A stretch of DNA of 64,000 bases from JABDGM01 sp046349975. Its GTDB lineage: Bacteria; Planctomycetota; Planctomycetia; Pirellulales; Lacipirellulaceae. Shown one piece after another: positions 32,546 through 41,994 of the stretch; positions within the stretch are counted from its first letter, which is position 1, and each line of letters starts with the position of its first letter. A program made the position numbers and the translations under genes. The stretch lies in NCBI GenBank assembly GCA_046349975.1, contig JAXMBH010000011.1, positions 1-64,000 of the forward strand. Reading direction: 5' to 3'. The notes beneath the pieces are model-generated. The model saw nothing but the letters and a program-made list of their open reading frames with translations, searched no databases and had not been told where the DNA came from.

Positions 32546-35500
32546 ATGCGCTACGCCGAACTTCATTGCAAAACGAACTTCTCCTTCCTCGAAGGGGCCT
32601 CGCACGCCGATGAGCTGGTGCGACAGGCCGCCGAGTTGGGGTATCGCGCGCTGGCGGTGACCGATCGTAACAGTTTGGCCGGTGTGGTGCGGGCTCACAT
32701 TGCGGCGAAGGAAGTGGGCTTGCCGCTCGTGATCGGCGCGGAAGTGACGCCCGCGGATACCCCACCGGTCGTCCTGTGGGCGACTGATCGCGCGAGTTAC
32801 GGGCGGCTGTGCCGATTGTTAACCCGCGGCAGACGACGCGCGCCGAAAGGCGAGTGCAAGCTCTCGCTCGAAGATCTAGCCGAGTTCGCCACAGGACTAA
32901 TCGCCGGCATAGTCACCGACCGTCAGCCCCCGACTCTGTCGGGGGTTAGCCCCAAAATAGACGACAATTCCAGTACAAATTTCAGATTGAAGAATGAAAA
33001 ATGCAAATGGCAGATTGCGAACGAACCGCTGGCAAAGCCAGGGGGTGACGGAGGGCATGAGAGTTCTCGCTCGCTGCGAGTGGTGAGGGAATCGGGAACG
33101 ATGTCAGCGGCGGAGGTATCGTCGCCGAGCGGCATATTAAAGTATCGCGAAATCTTCGGGCGGCGTTGTTATCTATTGGCAGAGCTTGTTCGCGGCGCGG
33201 ATGACCGCGCGCGGCTCGCGCAGTTGCAGCAGCTCTCGCGCCAGACCGGCCTGCCACTTGTCGCCGCGGGCGACGTGCACTATCACGTGCCGGCACGAAT
33301 GGTGCTGCACGATGTGCTGACCGCGATCCGTCACGGCACCACCGTGTCGGCGGCCGAGGGCGCGCTCCTTTTCCCCAATGCCGAGCGGCACCTGCGGCCC
33401 CTCGCAGACATTCGCGGGCTGTTCTGCGATGCTCCCGACGCCATCGCCCGCACGCTCGAAGTCGCCGAGCAATGCCGGTTTTCGCTCGACGAATTGAAAT
33501 ACGAATATCCCACCGAGCTCGCGCCTGCGGGGCAGGAACCGCTAGAGTATCTCTCGCAACTCACTTGGAAAGGCGCGGCCGAGCGATATCCGGGCGGCCT
33601 GCCAGAAAAAGTGCGTCAGCAAATCGACCACGAGCTCACGCTCATTGGCGACTTGCATTACGAATCTTACTTTCTCACGGTCTGGGATCTCGTGCGGTTC
33701 GCCCGGTCGCAGAACATCCTTTGCCAAGGCCGCGGGTCGGCGGCGAATTCGGCCGTGTGTTTTTGCTTGGGCGTGACGTCGGTCGACCCCTCGACCACCG
33801 ACTTGCTGTTTGAGCGGTTCATCAGTCGCGAGCGGAACGAGGCGCCGGATATTGACATCGACTTTGAACACGAGCGCCGCGAAGAAGTGCTGCAATATGT
33901 ATACGAAAAGTACGGCCGCGAGCGGTCTGGTCTCGCCGCGACGGTTATCACCTACTGCAGCCGGTCGGCGATTCGCGACGTGGGCAAAGCGCTCGGCCTA
34001 TCGCTTGATCGGGTCGATGCCCTCGCCAAGCATGTGGAAGGCTACACACATGAGCCGAAGCTCGTCGGCCGCTGCCGCGACGTGGGCGTCGATCCAATTT
34101 CCGATCTCGGGCAACGCCTCATTTACTGCGTTAACGAAATCATTGGCTTCCCGCGGCATTTGTCGCAGCACGTGGGAGGTATGGTGATGACCCAAGGCCC
34201 ACTGTGCGAAATGGTGCCGATCGAAAATGCGGCGATGGAGGACCGCACGGTCATCGAGTGGGACAAGGACGACCTCGACGAGCTAGGCATTTTGAAAGTC
34301 GATTGTCTCTGCCTCGGCATGCTCACCGCCATTCACAAGTGCTTCGATCTCGTGCGCGAGCATCATGGCCGAGCGCTCACGCTGGCGACCATTCCGCCGG
34401 ATGATTCCGCAGTGTACGACATGATTTGCCGGGCTGATACGATCGGTGTATTTCAAATCGAAAGTCGTGCGCAGATGTCGATGCTGCCGCGGCTGCGGCC
34501 ACGATGTTTCTACGATCTGGTCATCGAAGTGGCGATCGTGCGGCCGGGGCCGATTCAAGGCAATATGGTGCACCCGTATCTGCGGCGTCGCGCGGGTGAG
34601 GAAAAAGAAACCTACCCGAACGACGCGATTCGCGCCGTGCTGGAAAAGACACTTGGCGTGCCGATTTTTCAAGAGCAGGCGATGCGGCTGGCCGTGGTGG
34701 CGGCCGGGTTCACGCCGGGCGAGGCCGACCAATTGCGGCGTGCGATGGCAGCCTGGCGGCGGCCGGGACTCATCGAGCAGTTTCGCCAGAAGCTCCTCGC
34801 CGGCATGAAGGCGAACAATCTGCCCGAAGAGTTTGCCCAGCGGGTGTATCAGCAGATCGAAGGTTTCGGCGAGTACGGTTTTCCCGAGTCGCACGCGGCC
34901 AGCTTCGCGCTCTTGGTGTATGCCTCGGCGTGGCTCAAGCACTATTACCCGGCCGCGTTTGCGGCGGCGATGATTAACAGCCAGCCAATGGGCTTCTACC
35001 AACCCGCGCAGCTAGTGCGCGATGCCCGCGACCACGGCGTGGCCGTGCGCCCGGTCGACGTGAACTGGAGCGGTTGGGACTGCCGGCTTGAAAAGGGGGA
35101 AGTCGGAAGGGGGAAAGGCCAGTGCGAACGGCACAATGCGGATTATCAGCTTCAGCGAGCCGGGGCGTCCTCGCCCCCGGGGCCCTTCCTCCGCCTCGGC
35201 CTGCGCATGCTCACTGGCCTGCGCGAATCCACCGCCCGAACCATCGAACAAGCGCGTGAAGCAGGCCCATTCCAATCGATCGACGATTTCACGCGCCGCA
35301 CCAAACTGGGGCGAGCCGTCGTGAAACAACTGGCCGAGGCCGATGCCTTTCGCTCGATCGGCGCCGGCCGGCGGCAAGCGTTGTGGCAGGCGCTAGGGCA
35401 GGAAAAGAAGCGACGCGAGATGCCGTTATTCGAAGTCGCAACGCACACCAACCTCGTAGCCGGCCCGCCACGCGGCCCGGTCGGCAGTGGCCGACCCGTT

Positions 35501-35986
35501 AGCCAGCGTGTTGTAGCCGACACACCAGAACCATATGTTTCATTACCCGCCATGGAAACCTACGAAGAAGTCGTTGCCGATTACCGCACTGCGGGTCTAT
35601 CGTTGCGGGCCCATCCGATTTCGTTTTATCGTGAGCAACTTGCACAACTCGGCGTCACACCAGCCAAGCAACTTGTGGACTTAGAAAACGAGGTGTCGGT
35701 CATCGTGGCGGGGCTCGTATTGCTGCGGCAGCGCCCTGGAACCGCGAAGGGCATTACCTTCGTCACACTCGAAGACGAAACCGGCACGGTCAACCTGGTT
35801 GTGCATCAACAAACGTGGGATCGGTTTTATCGCATCGCCCGCCGCTCGCCGGCGTGGATTGCGTACGGGCACGTTCAAACCGCTCCCGGAAATTTCGCAG
35901 CCGTCATTCACGTTGTTGTGGAACGCCTAGCGGCGCTCGGTGAACAGCTACGCGAATTGGAGGTAAAAGCACGGGATTTTCGCTAG
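32546..35986 (+). CDS. dnaE2: error-prone DNA polymerase DnaE2 (ImuC)
   Basis: A 1146-residue C-family polymerase alpha subunit of the DnaE2 type, which performs translesion synthesis with ImuA and ImuB. It starts with a PHP domain (YAELHCKTNFSFLEGASHADELV, ALAVTDRNSLAG). The polymerase palm has GRGSAANSAVCFCLGVTSVDP and RNEAPDIDIDFEHERREEV with the metal-binding Asp triad. Fingers (RPGPIQGNMVHPYLRRR, FGEYGFPESHAASFALLVYASAWLKHY), an HhH region and a C-terminal OB fold (SVIVAGLVLLRQRPGTAKGITFVTLEDETG) follow. Two stretches, residues about 125-193 and 847-877, do not resemble the family and look like in-frame insertions of dispersed repeats, which explains the long length. Confidence 0.93.
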   Translation: MRYAELHCKTNFSFLEGASHADELVRQAAELGYRALAVTDRNSLAGVVRAHIAAKEVGLPLVIGAEVTPADTPPVVLWATDRASYGRLCRLLTRGRRRAPKGECKLSLEDLAEFATGLIAGIVTDRQPPTLSGVSPKIDDNSSTNFRLKNEKCKWQIANEPLAKPGGDGGHESSRSLRVVRESGTMSAAEVSSPSGILKYREIFGRRCYLLAELVRGADDRARLAQLQQLSRQTGLPLVAAGDVHYHVPARMVLHDVLTAIRHGTTVSAAEGALLFPNAERHLRPLADIRGLFCDAPDAIARTLEVAEQCRFSLDELKYEYPTELAPAGQEPLEYLSQLTWKGAAERYPGGLPEKVRQQIDHELTLIGDLHYESYFLTVWDLVRFARSQNILCQGRGSAANSAVCFCLGVTSVDPSTTDLLFERFISRERNEAPDIDIDFEHERREEVLQYVYEKYGRERSGLAATVITYCSRSAIRDVGKALGLSLDRVDALAKHVEGYTHEPKLVGRCRDVGVDPISDLGQRLIYCVNEIIGFPRHLSQHVGGMVMTQGPLCEMVPIENAAMEDRTVIEWDKDDLDELGILKVDCLCLGMLTAIHKCFDLVREHHGRALTLATIPPDDSAVYDMICRADTIGVFQIESRAQMSMLPRLRPRCFYDLVIEVAIVRPGPIQGNMVHPYLRRRAGEEKETYPNDAIRAVLEKTLGVPIFQEQAMRLAVVAAGFTPGEADQLRRAMAAWRRPGLIEQFRQKLLAGMKANNLPEEFAQRVYQQIEGFGEYGFPESHAASFALLVYASAWLKHYYPAAFAAAMINSQPMGFYQPAQLVRDARDHGVAVRPVDVNWSGWDCRLEKGEVGRGKGQCERHNADYQLQRAGASSPPGPFLRLGLRMLTGLRESTARTIEQAREAGPFQSIDDFTRRTKLGRAVVKQLAEADAFRSIGAGRRQALWQALGQEKKRREMPLFEVATHTNLVAGPPRGPVGSGRPVSQRVVADTPEPYVSLPAMETYEEVVADYRTAGLSLRAHPISFYREQLAQLGVTPAKQLVDLENEVSVIVAGLVLLRQRPGTAKGITFVTLEDETGTVNLVVHQQTWDRFYRIARRSPAWIAYGHVQTAPGNFAAVIHVVVERLAALGEQLRELEVKARDFR

Positions 35987-36117
35987 TGACCATTTACATA
36001 AAACGCTTCGCTTTGCCGCGTCGCGCAGGTATATTGAGAGGACCATCCAAATTGGCCGACCGGCGGACGCCGATCGAGCCACCCAACCTCGCATTTTCCC
36101 CTCACGCGGAGCTCATT

Positions 36118-37491
36118 ATGTCTGAGAATACGGGTCACTCGAGCGAAGGTTCCTCACGGCGGTCGTTTTTGAAGACCACTTCGGCGTTGGTCGGCGGCGC
36201 GGTTCTCGGAGGTGTGAACGCTCAAATCGCGCGGGGTGCGCATCCCGGTGGTGGCGACGAAATCAAAGTCGCCCTCGTCGGCTGCGGCGGTCGGGGCACC
36301 GGCGCCGCACTGCAGGCATTGGCGACCAAGGGCAAGGTTACTCTATGGGCCGCTGCTGATGCATTTGCCGATAACATGCAGGCCTGCCTGGATAACATCA
36401 CCAAGCAAGTCGAACGCGGCAAACGCGATGGTGACGAATTGCTCAAAGACGCGACCGTCAACGTTCCAAAGGATCGCCAGTTTTCCGGCTTCGATGCCTA
36501 TCAAAAGGCGATCGACAGCGGGGCCGATCTCGTGATTCTGGCCACGCCGCCGGGCTTCCGGCCGATTCACTTCGACGCCGCGGTTGAAGCGGGCAAGCAC
36601 ATCTTTATGGAGAAGCCCGTGGCGGTCGACGCTCCCGGCATCCGACGCGTACTCGCGACGAACGAAAAGGCCAAGAAGAAAGACCTCATGGTCGCGGTCG
36701 GCCTGCAACGCCGGCACGACCCGCGATACGTCGAAACGATCAAGCGAATTCACGACGGTGCGATCGGCGACGTCATCGCCACGCGTGTGTACTGGAATAG
36801 CGGCGGGCTGTGGGTCCGGCCGCGTAAGCCGGAGTACACTGAAATGGAATACCAGATGCGCAACTGGTATTACTTCACGTGGTTATGCGGCGATCACATC
36901 GTCGAGCAGCACATTCACAACCTCGATATCGGCAATTGGCTCCACGGCGCGCATCCGGTCATGGCTCAAGGCATGGGCGGCCGGCAGGTTCGCACAGGCA
37001 AAGAGTACGGCCAGATATTCGATCACCACGCAGTCGAATACACGTTTGCCGATGGCTCGAAGATGTTCAGCCAATGCCGGCACATCGAAGGTTGCGATTC
37101 GGAAGTCCGCGAGCACGCACACGGGAGCAAAGGCGCGCTCGATATCGACGACAGCTCGGGCGGCTTCATCACCACCAAGTCCGGCAAGTGGCATAGCCCC
37201 GGCAAGAAGCAGGATAACCACCATCAAGAACATCACGATTTGTTCGCTGCCCTGCGCGATGGCCGCATCTACAACGAAGTGCAATACGGCGCGGAGTCGA
37301 CCTTCACGGCGATTCTCGGTCGCATGGCGACTTACTCTGGCAAGACCGTGAAATGGGATGAGGCCTTGGAAAATGGCCTTGATCTATCGCCGCAAAGCTA
37401 CGACTTCGGGGCAACCCCGCCGGTCGTGCCAGATAAGGATGGCTTCTACCCAGTGCCTGTGCCGGGCAAGTTTGAAGTCCTTAAGGGTTAG
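36118..37491 (+). CDS. TAT-exported Gfo/Idh/MocA family oxidoreductase
   Basis: About 457 residues from ATG 36118; the 44 codons upstream are not family-like. A twin-arginine signal is visible (SRRSFLKTTSALVGGAVLGG), so the protein is exported folded, with its cofactor. The Rossmann motif is ALVGCGGRGTGA, and the family's EKP motif occurs as FMEKPVAVDAPG. The C-terminal beta domain holds YYFTWLCGDHIVEQHIHNLDIGNW, with the His typical of the active site. Such proteins are numerous in planctomycetes and usually act on sugars or inositols; the substrate is unknown. It is followed by lhr 103 bp downstream. Confidence 0.9.
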   Translation: MSENTGHSSEGSSRRSFLKTTSALVGGAVLGGVNAQIARGAHPGGGDEIKVALVGCGGRGTGAALQALATKGKVTLWAAADAFADNMQACLDNITKQVERGKRDGDELLKDATVNVPKDRQFSGFDAYQKAIDSGADLVILATPPGFRPIHFDAAVEAGKHIFMEKPVAVDAPGIRRVLATNEKAKKKDLMVAVGLQRRHDPRYVETIKRIHDGAIGDVIATRVYWNSGGLWVRPRKPEYTEMEYQMRNWYYFTWLCGDHIVEQHIHNLDIGNWLHGAHPVMAQGMGGRQVRTGKEYGQIFDHHAVEYTFADGSKMFSQCRHIEGCDSEVREHAHGSKGALDIDDSSGGFITTKSGKWHSPGKKQDNHHQEHHDLFAALRDGRIYNEVQYGAESTFTAILGRMATYSGKTVKWDEALENGLDLSPQSYDFGATPPVVPDKDGFYPVPVPGKFEVLKG

Positions 37492-37593
37492 CCGATCGGT
37501 GCCATTGGCGATGCGGCAAGCGGCGAAGAAAAGCGCTGCACCGCCGTGGCAGCAATAGCTGCCTGGGTGGTGCGGCGCGCCTATAATGTGAGG

Positions 37594-40500
37594 ATGCCGC
37601 TCGACCACTTCCATCCCATTCTGCGCGAATGGTTCGCGTCGCGATTCTCTGCGCCCAGCGAGGCGCAGGCCCAAAGTTGGTCGGCGATTGTCGCCGGCGA
37701 GCACACGTTGGTTGCTGCGCCAACCGGCTCCGGCAAAACGCTGGCCGCGTTCTTGGCTGCGATCGATCAACTACTGCGTCAGGCGATTGATCACAAGCTG
37801 AAGGATGAAGTTCACGTCCTCTATGTGTCGCCGCTCAAAGCATTGAGTAACGACATCCACCGCAATCTGCAGCTCCCGCTCGAGGAGATTCGAGCGACGG
37901 CGGAAGCGGCTGGAATCGATCTGCAGCCGATTCGTGTCACGGTTCGCACAGGCGATACGCCGTCGAAGGACCGGCAGGCGATGGTGCGGAAGCCGCCGCA
38001 CATTTTGGTGACCACGCCGGAGTCGCTGTACCTACTACTCACGAGTGAAAAGAGCCGCGCGATGCTGCGGAGCGCGCGGACGGTGATTGTCGACGAAATC
38101 CACGCGTTGGCGCGCGACAAGCGGGGCTCGCATTTGTCGTTGTCGCTCGCTCGCCTGGATCATTTGTGCGACCAGTCACCCGTGCGTATCGGCCTTTCGG
38201 CAACGCAGCGGCCAATCGATGAGATCGCGCGATTTCTCGTTGGCACGGGCAACGTTGAACCGGATGGCAGTTCACGCTGCCGAATCGTCGATACCGGTCA
38301 TGTGCGTGAACTCGACATCGCCGTCGAAGTGCCGCTTAGCGAGCTGTCGGCAGTGTGTCCCATCGAAACTTGGCAGGAAGTGTATTCGCGCCTGAGCGAG
38401 CTAATCAATCAGCATCGCAGTACGCTAGTCTTTGTGAACACGCGCCGGCTCGCGGAGCGTGTTACGCATTATCTCGAGGAGCGACTTGGCAAGGGAAAGG
38501 TCGCGAGCCATCACGGCAGCCTATCCCGCGAAACGCGGCTCAAGGCCGAGGAACAATTGAAAGCCGGGGAGTTGAAGGCGATTGTGGCGACCGCTTCGCT
38601 CGAACTGGGCATCGATATCGGTTACATCGACCTCGTGTGCCAGATCGGTTCGCCGCGATCGATCTCCACGTTTGTGCAGCGAGTCGGCCGGGCCGGGCAT
38701 GCGCTGGGCCGTGTGCCGAAGGGACGGCTCTTCGCGATCACTCGCGATGAACTGTTGGAAGCGCTCGCCTTGGTGCGAGCCGTCCGGGCGGGGCGGCTCG
38801 ACCAAGTTAAAATGCCCGAGGCGCCGCTCGATATTCTCGCCCAGCAAGTCGTGGCAGCAGTCGCCGGCGACGAGTGGCAGGAGGACGAGCTGTATGCAAT
38901 GTGCCGCAAGGCATGGCCCTATCGCGGCCTTGCTCGTGCGGATTTCGATGCGATTATCGGCATGCTGAGCGAGGGAATCGCGTCCGGCGATCGCACCGGC
39001 GCATATCTGCACCGCGATCGAATCAACCATCGACTGCGGGCTCGCCGCAGTGCGCGCATCTCGGCGCTCACTTCGGGCGGCGCTATTCCGGAGATGGCTG
39101 ACTATCGCGTGGTCACCGAAGGTGAGCGGACGTTCGTGGGCACGCTCAACGAAGACTTCGCGATGGAAAGCCAGTCGGGCAATGTCTTTCAGCTGGGCAA
39201 CGCCTCGTGGCGGATTGTGTGTGTGCGCGGCGGCGAGGTGATCGTGCGTGACGCTCATGGCGCGCCGGCGACCGTGCCGTTTTGGTTGGGCGAGGCACCG
39301 GGGCGGACCGAGGAATTGTCAGCCGAGTTGTCGAGGTTGCGAGAAGACATTTGGGAGCGCGCCGCGGTATCGGTCGAGAGTGCTGCCGTGTGGTTGCACA
39401 CCGAATTGGGAGCGAACGAATGGGCCGCGCAGCAAGCGGCGAATTACGTGGCGGCGGAAGGCGCGGCGATCGGCGCTGTGCCGACCCAGCGGCAAGTTGT
39501 TTTCGAGCGGTTCTTCGATGAGTCGGGCGGCATGCAGCTTGTGATTCACGCGCCATTTGGCGCTCGAATCAACCGTGCCTGGGGGCTTGCATTGCGGAAG
39601 TGCTTCTGCCGCACATTCGATTTCGAACTGCAGGCCAGCGCGGATGACAATGGCATCGTGCTCGCCGTGGGTCCGCAGCAGAGCTTCCCGCTCCAGCAGA
39701 TGTTCACGCTCCTCGACTCGCGAATCGCCGAGTCGGTGCTCGTTCAGGCTCTCTTGGCTGCACCGATGTTTGGTGTTCGCTGGCGGTGGAATGTCACACG
39801 AGCGCTCGGCGTGTTGCGGCAGCGCGGCGGAAAGAGGGTGCCGCCGCATTTGCAGCGGTTTCGGGCTGAAGATTTGCTCACCGCGGTGTTCCCGATGCAA
39901 ACAGCCTGCTTCGAACACCGCACCGGCGATTTGGAACCGCCTGATCATCCGCTCGTAAGGCAAACTGTGCGTGATTGTCTCACCGAAGTCATGGATCTGC
40001 CGGGGCTCCGGCGCATTCTCGAGGATGTTGAAGCGGGACGCATCGAGTTTATTGGACGTGATACACGAGAACCATCGCCGTTCAGTCATCAGCTCGTCAA
40101 CGCCAACGTATATGCGTTTCTCGACGATGCGCCCTTGGAGGAGCGACGGGCACGGGCCGTCGCCGTGCGCAGAACATTTCGCGCCGACGACGTGCGCGAT
40201 CTGGGGCGGCTCGATACCGAGGCGATTGCCCAAGTTTGCCAGGAAGCCCGGCCGCTCGTGCGAAGTGCGGACGAACTGCACGATGCATTGTTGTCGGCCG
40301 GGGCGTTGCCTGAGCGGGAATGTGGTGCTTGGCGAGCGTTCTTCGAGGAACTGGTCGAGAGCGGTCGCGCGGTTCGTCGGACAATCGTCGCTGGGCCGGA
40401 AATTTGGCTGGCGGTCGAACGGTGGCCGCTCGCGAATTCGGCATTGCAGCTCGTCGATAGGAATCCGCCCGCCACATTGCCTGAGGCACTGCGTGCCGAG

Positions 40501-41994
40501 CCTTCCCACGATGAAGCCCGGATGGCCATCGTACGCGGGCGGGTGGAGATTGTGGGGCCGACGACCGCTCGCGCGCTTGCCAACGACTTGGGCATGACGA
40601 CGGACGATGTTCAAATCGCCTTGGAGCAACTGGAACTCGCGGGAGTCATTCTGCGCGGGCAGTTCACGCCTGCGATGAACGAGCTTGAGTGGTGTGAAAG
40701 GCGGTTGTTGGCGCGGATTCATCGGCTGACGCTGGATGGGCTGCGGCGGCAAGTCGCACCGGTCGATGCCGCCGGGTTCATGCGGTTCCTGTTGGTTCAG
40801 CATCAGATCGCCGGTAGTTCGCAGCCCGTGGGCAGCGGAGCGCTGCGCCATCAGATCGCCAGGTTGGAAGGATTCGAAGCGCCGCTCGGCGCGTGGGAAC
40901 ACGATCTGTTGCCGGCGCGGCTGGCATATGAACCGGAGGCCATGGATCGACTGTTTGTGAATGGGGAGGTGATGTGGGGCCGGTTGCAGCCGCCGCGGAT
41001 GGTTGATGACAGCCGCGGGCAAATTCTGACGCGCGCGACGCCTATTTCGCTCGTGAACCGTGGCGATTTAGGTTGGCTGTTGCCGGCGGAGCGTGAAATC
41101 TCCGTTGGCTTCGCAAGGTGGGATGCGCAGGAGGTCTATGAAGCACTCGTGACTCACGGCGCCCTGTTCTTTCACGATTTGCTGTCGATAACAAGCCTGT
41201 TGCCGGCGCAAGTGGAGGAGGCTCTTCGCGAATTGGCGGCGCTGGGGGTGGTAACGTCCGATGGGTTCGCCGCAGTGCGGGCGATCGGGGGCGGCGCCAA
41301 GCATCGGCGCAGTCGGCGGGCGCGGCGGGCGGTCGGCAAGAGGGCCGCGTTTGCGCAAGGTGGGCGATGGTCAAAGTTCCCGCCATTTGTGCAGAAGGTC
41401 GAAGCCAATGCGCGGGCTGAGAAGTGGGCCTGGCTGTTGTTGCGACGGTATGGCGTGATGTTTCGTGATTTGCTTTCCCGCGAGTCGCTCGCACCGACTT
41501 GGGGTGAGCTCGCGCAGGTGTACCGACGACTAGAGATGCGCGGCGAAATTCGGGGCGGGCGCTTTGTTAGCGGCGTGGGCGGTGAGCAGTTCGCACTGCA
41601 GGAAGCGGTCGACCAATTGCGGCAACTGCGCGACGAGCCTGAGACGGAAAGCTGGTCAGTGATTTCAGCAGCTGACCCACTGAATCTTGTCGGCGTATTG
41701 ACCGCCAGCGTGCGCGTGCCCGCGCTTCGGGGGAACAGAATTGCGTTTCAAAACGGAAGAGCGATTGCGGCGAGGGAAGGCGGAGAGATTCGTTGGTTGG
41801 CGGATGTGGACGAGCAATTACGAGGTACTGCGAGACGACTGCTTACAGTCGCAGGCGCGGTACACCATGCCGCCGCTGCGAAGCGCTTAGCGGATAAAGA
41901 CTGGGATATCGACGCGCTCGCGGATATCGTGCCGCGAACTGTAAAGGCCGCGAGCGGTGCACAGACGGGGCGTACTCGGCCGCATCTCAATTGA
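37594..41994 (+). CDS. lhr: large helicase-related protein Lhr
   Basis: About 1466 residues from ATG 37594 (MPLDHFHPILREWFASRF). It is a superfamily-2 DNA/RNA helicase involved in repair. Motifs in order: SEAQAQSW (Q motif region), Walker A APTGSGKT, VLYVSPLKALSND, TTPESLYLLL, the DEIH box VDEIHALA, SATQRP, LVFVNTRRLAERV, VATASLELGIDIG and QRVGRAGH. After residue about 430 comes the Lhr winged-helix and beta-barrel part, and the roughly 600-residue Lhr-specific C-terminal region marks the full-length form. A TATAAT ends 7 bp before the ATG. The last about 250 bp overlap a leftward gene on the other strand. Confidence 0.95.
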   Translation: MPLDHFHPILREWFASRFSAPSEAQAQSWSAIVAGEHTLVAAPTGSGKTLAAFLAAIDQLLRQAIDHKLKDEVHVLYVSPLKALSNDIHRNLQLPLEEIRATAEAAGIDLQPIRVTVRTGDTPSKDRQAMVRKPPHILVTTPESLYLLLTSEKSRAMLRSARTVIVDEIHALARDKRGSHLSLSLARLDHLCDQSPVRIGLSATQRPIDEIARFLVGTGNVEPDGSSRCRIVDTGHVRELDIAVEVPLSELSAVCPIETWQEVYSRLSELINQHRSTLVFVNTRRLAERVTHYLEERLGKGKVASHHGSLSRETRLKAEEQLKAGELKAIVATASLELGIDIGYIDLVCQIGSPRSISTFVQRVGRAGHALGRVPKGRLFAITRDELLEALALVRAVRAGRLDQVKMPEAPLDILAQQVVAAVAGDEWQEDELYAMCRKAWPYRGLARADFDAIIGMLSEGIASGDRTGAYLHRDRINHRLRARRSARISALTSGGAIPEMADYRVVTEGERTFVGTLNEDFAMESQSGNVFQLGNASWRIVCVRGGEVIVRDAHGAPATVPFWLGEAPGRTEELSAELSRLREDIWERAAVSVESAAVWLHTELGANEWAAQQAANYVAAEGAAIGAVPTQRQVVFERFFDESGGMQLVIHAPFGARINRAWGLALRKCFCRTFDFELQASADDNGIVLAVGPQQSFPLQQMFTLLDSRIAESVLVQALLAAPMFGVRWRWNVTRALGVLRQRGGKRVPPHLQRFRAEDLLTAVFPMQTACFEHRTGDLEPPDHPLVRQTVRDCLTEVMDLPGLRRILEDVEAGRIEFIGRDTREPSPFSHQLVNANVYAFLDDAPLEERRARAVAVRRTFRADDVRDLGRLDTEAIAQVCQEARPLVRSADELHDALLSAGALPERECGAWRAFFEELVESGRAVRRTIVAGPEIWLAVERWPLANSALQLVDRNPPATLPEALRAEPSHDEARMAIVRGRVEIVGPTTARALANDLGMTTDDVQIALEQLELAGVILRGQFTPAMNELEWCERRLLARIHRLTLDGLRRQVAPVDAAGFMRFLLVQHQIAGSSQPVGSGALRHQIARLEGFEAPLGAWEHDLLPARLAYEPEAMDRLFVNGEVMWGRLQPPRMVDDSRGQILTRATPISLVNRGDLGWLLPAEREISVGFARWDAQEVYEALVTHGALFFHDLLSITSLLPAQVEEALRELAALGVVTSDGFAAVRAIGGGAKHRRSRRARRAVGKRAAFAQGGRWSKFPPFVQKVEANARAEKWAWLLLRRYGVMFRDLLSRESLAPTWGELAQVYRRLEMRGEIRGGRFVSGVGGEQFALQEAVDQLRQLRDEPETESWSVISAADPLNLVGVLTASVRVPALRGNRIAFQNGRAIAAREGGEIRWLADVDEQLRGTARRLLTVAGAVHHAAAAKRLADKDWDIDALADIVPRTVKAASGAQTGRTRPHLN

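Noticed and set aside
39319..41022. 567-codon minus-strand frame inside lhr
   Set aside because: Antisense to the conserved Lhr C-terminal region; Arg/Pro/His-rich, not protein-like.
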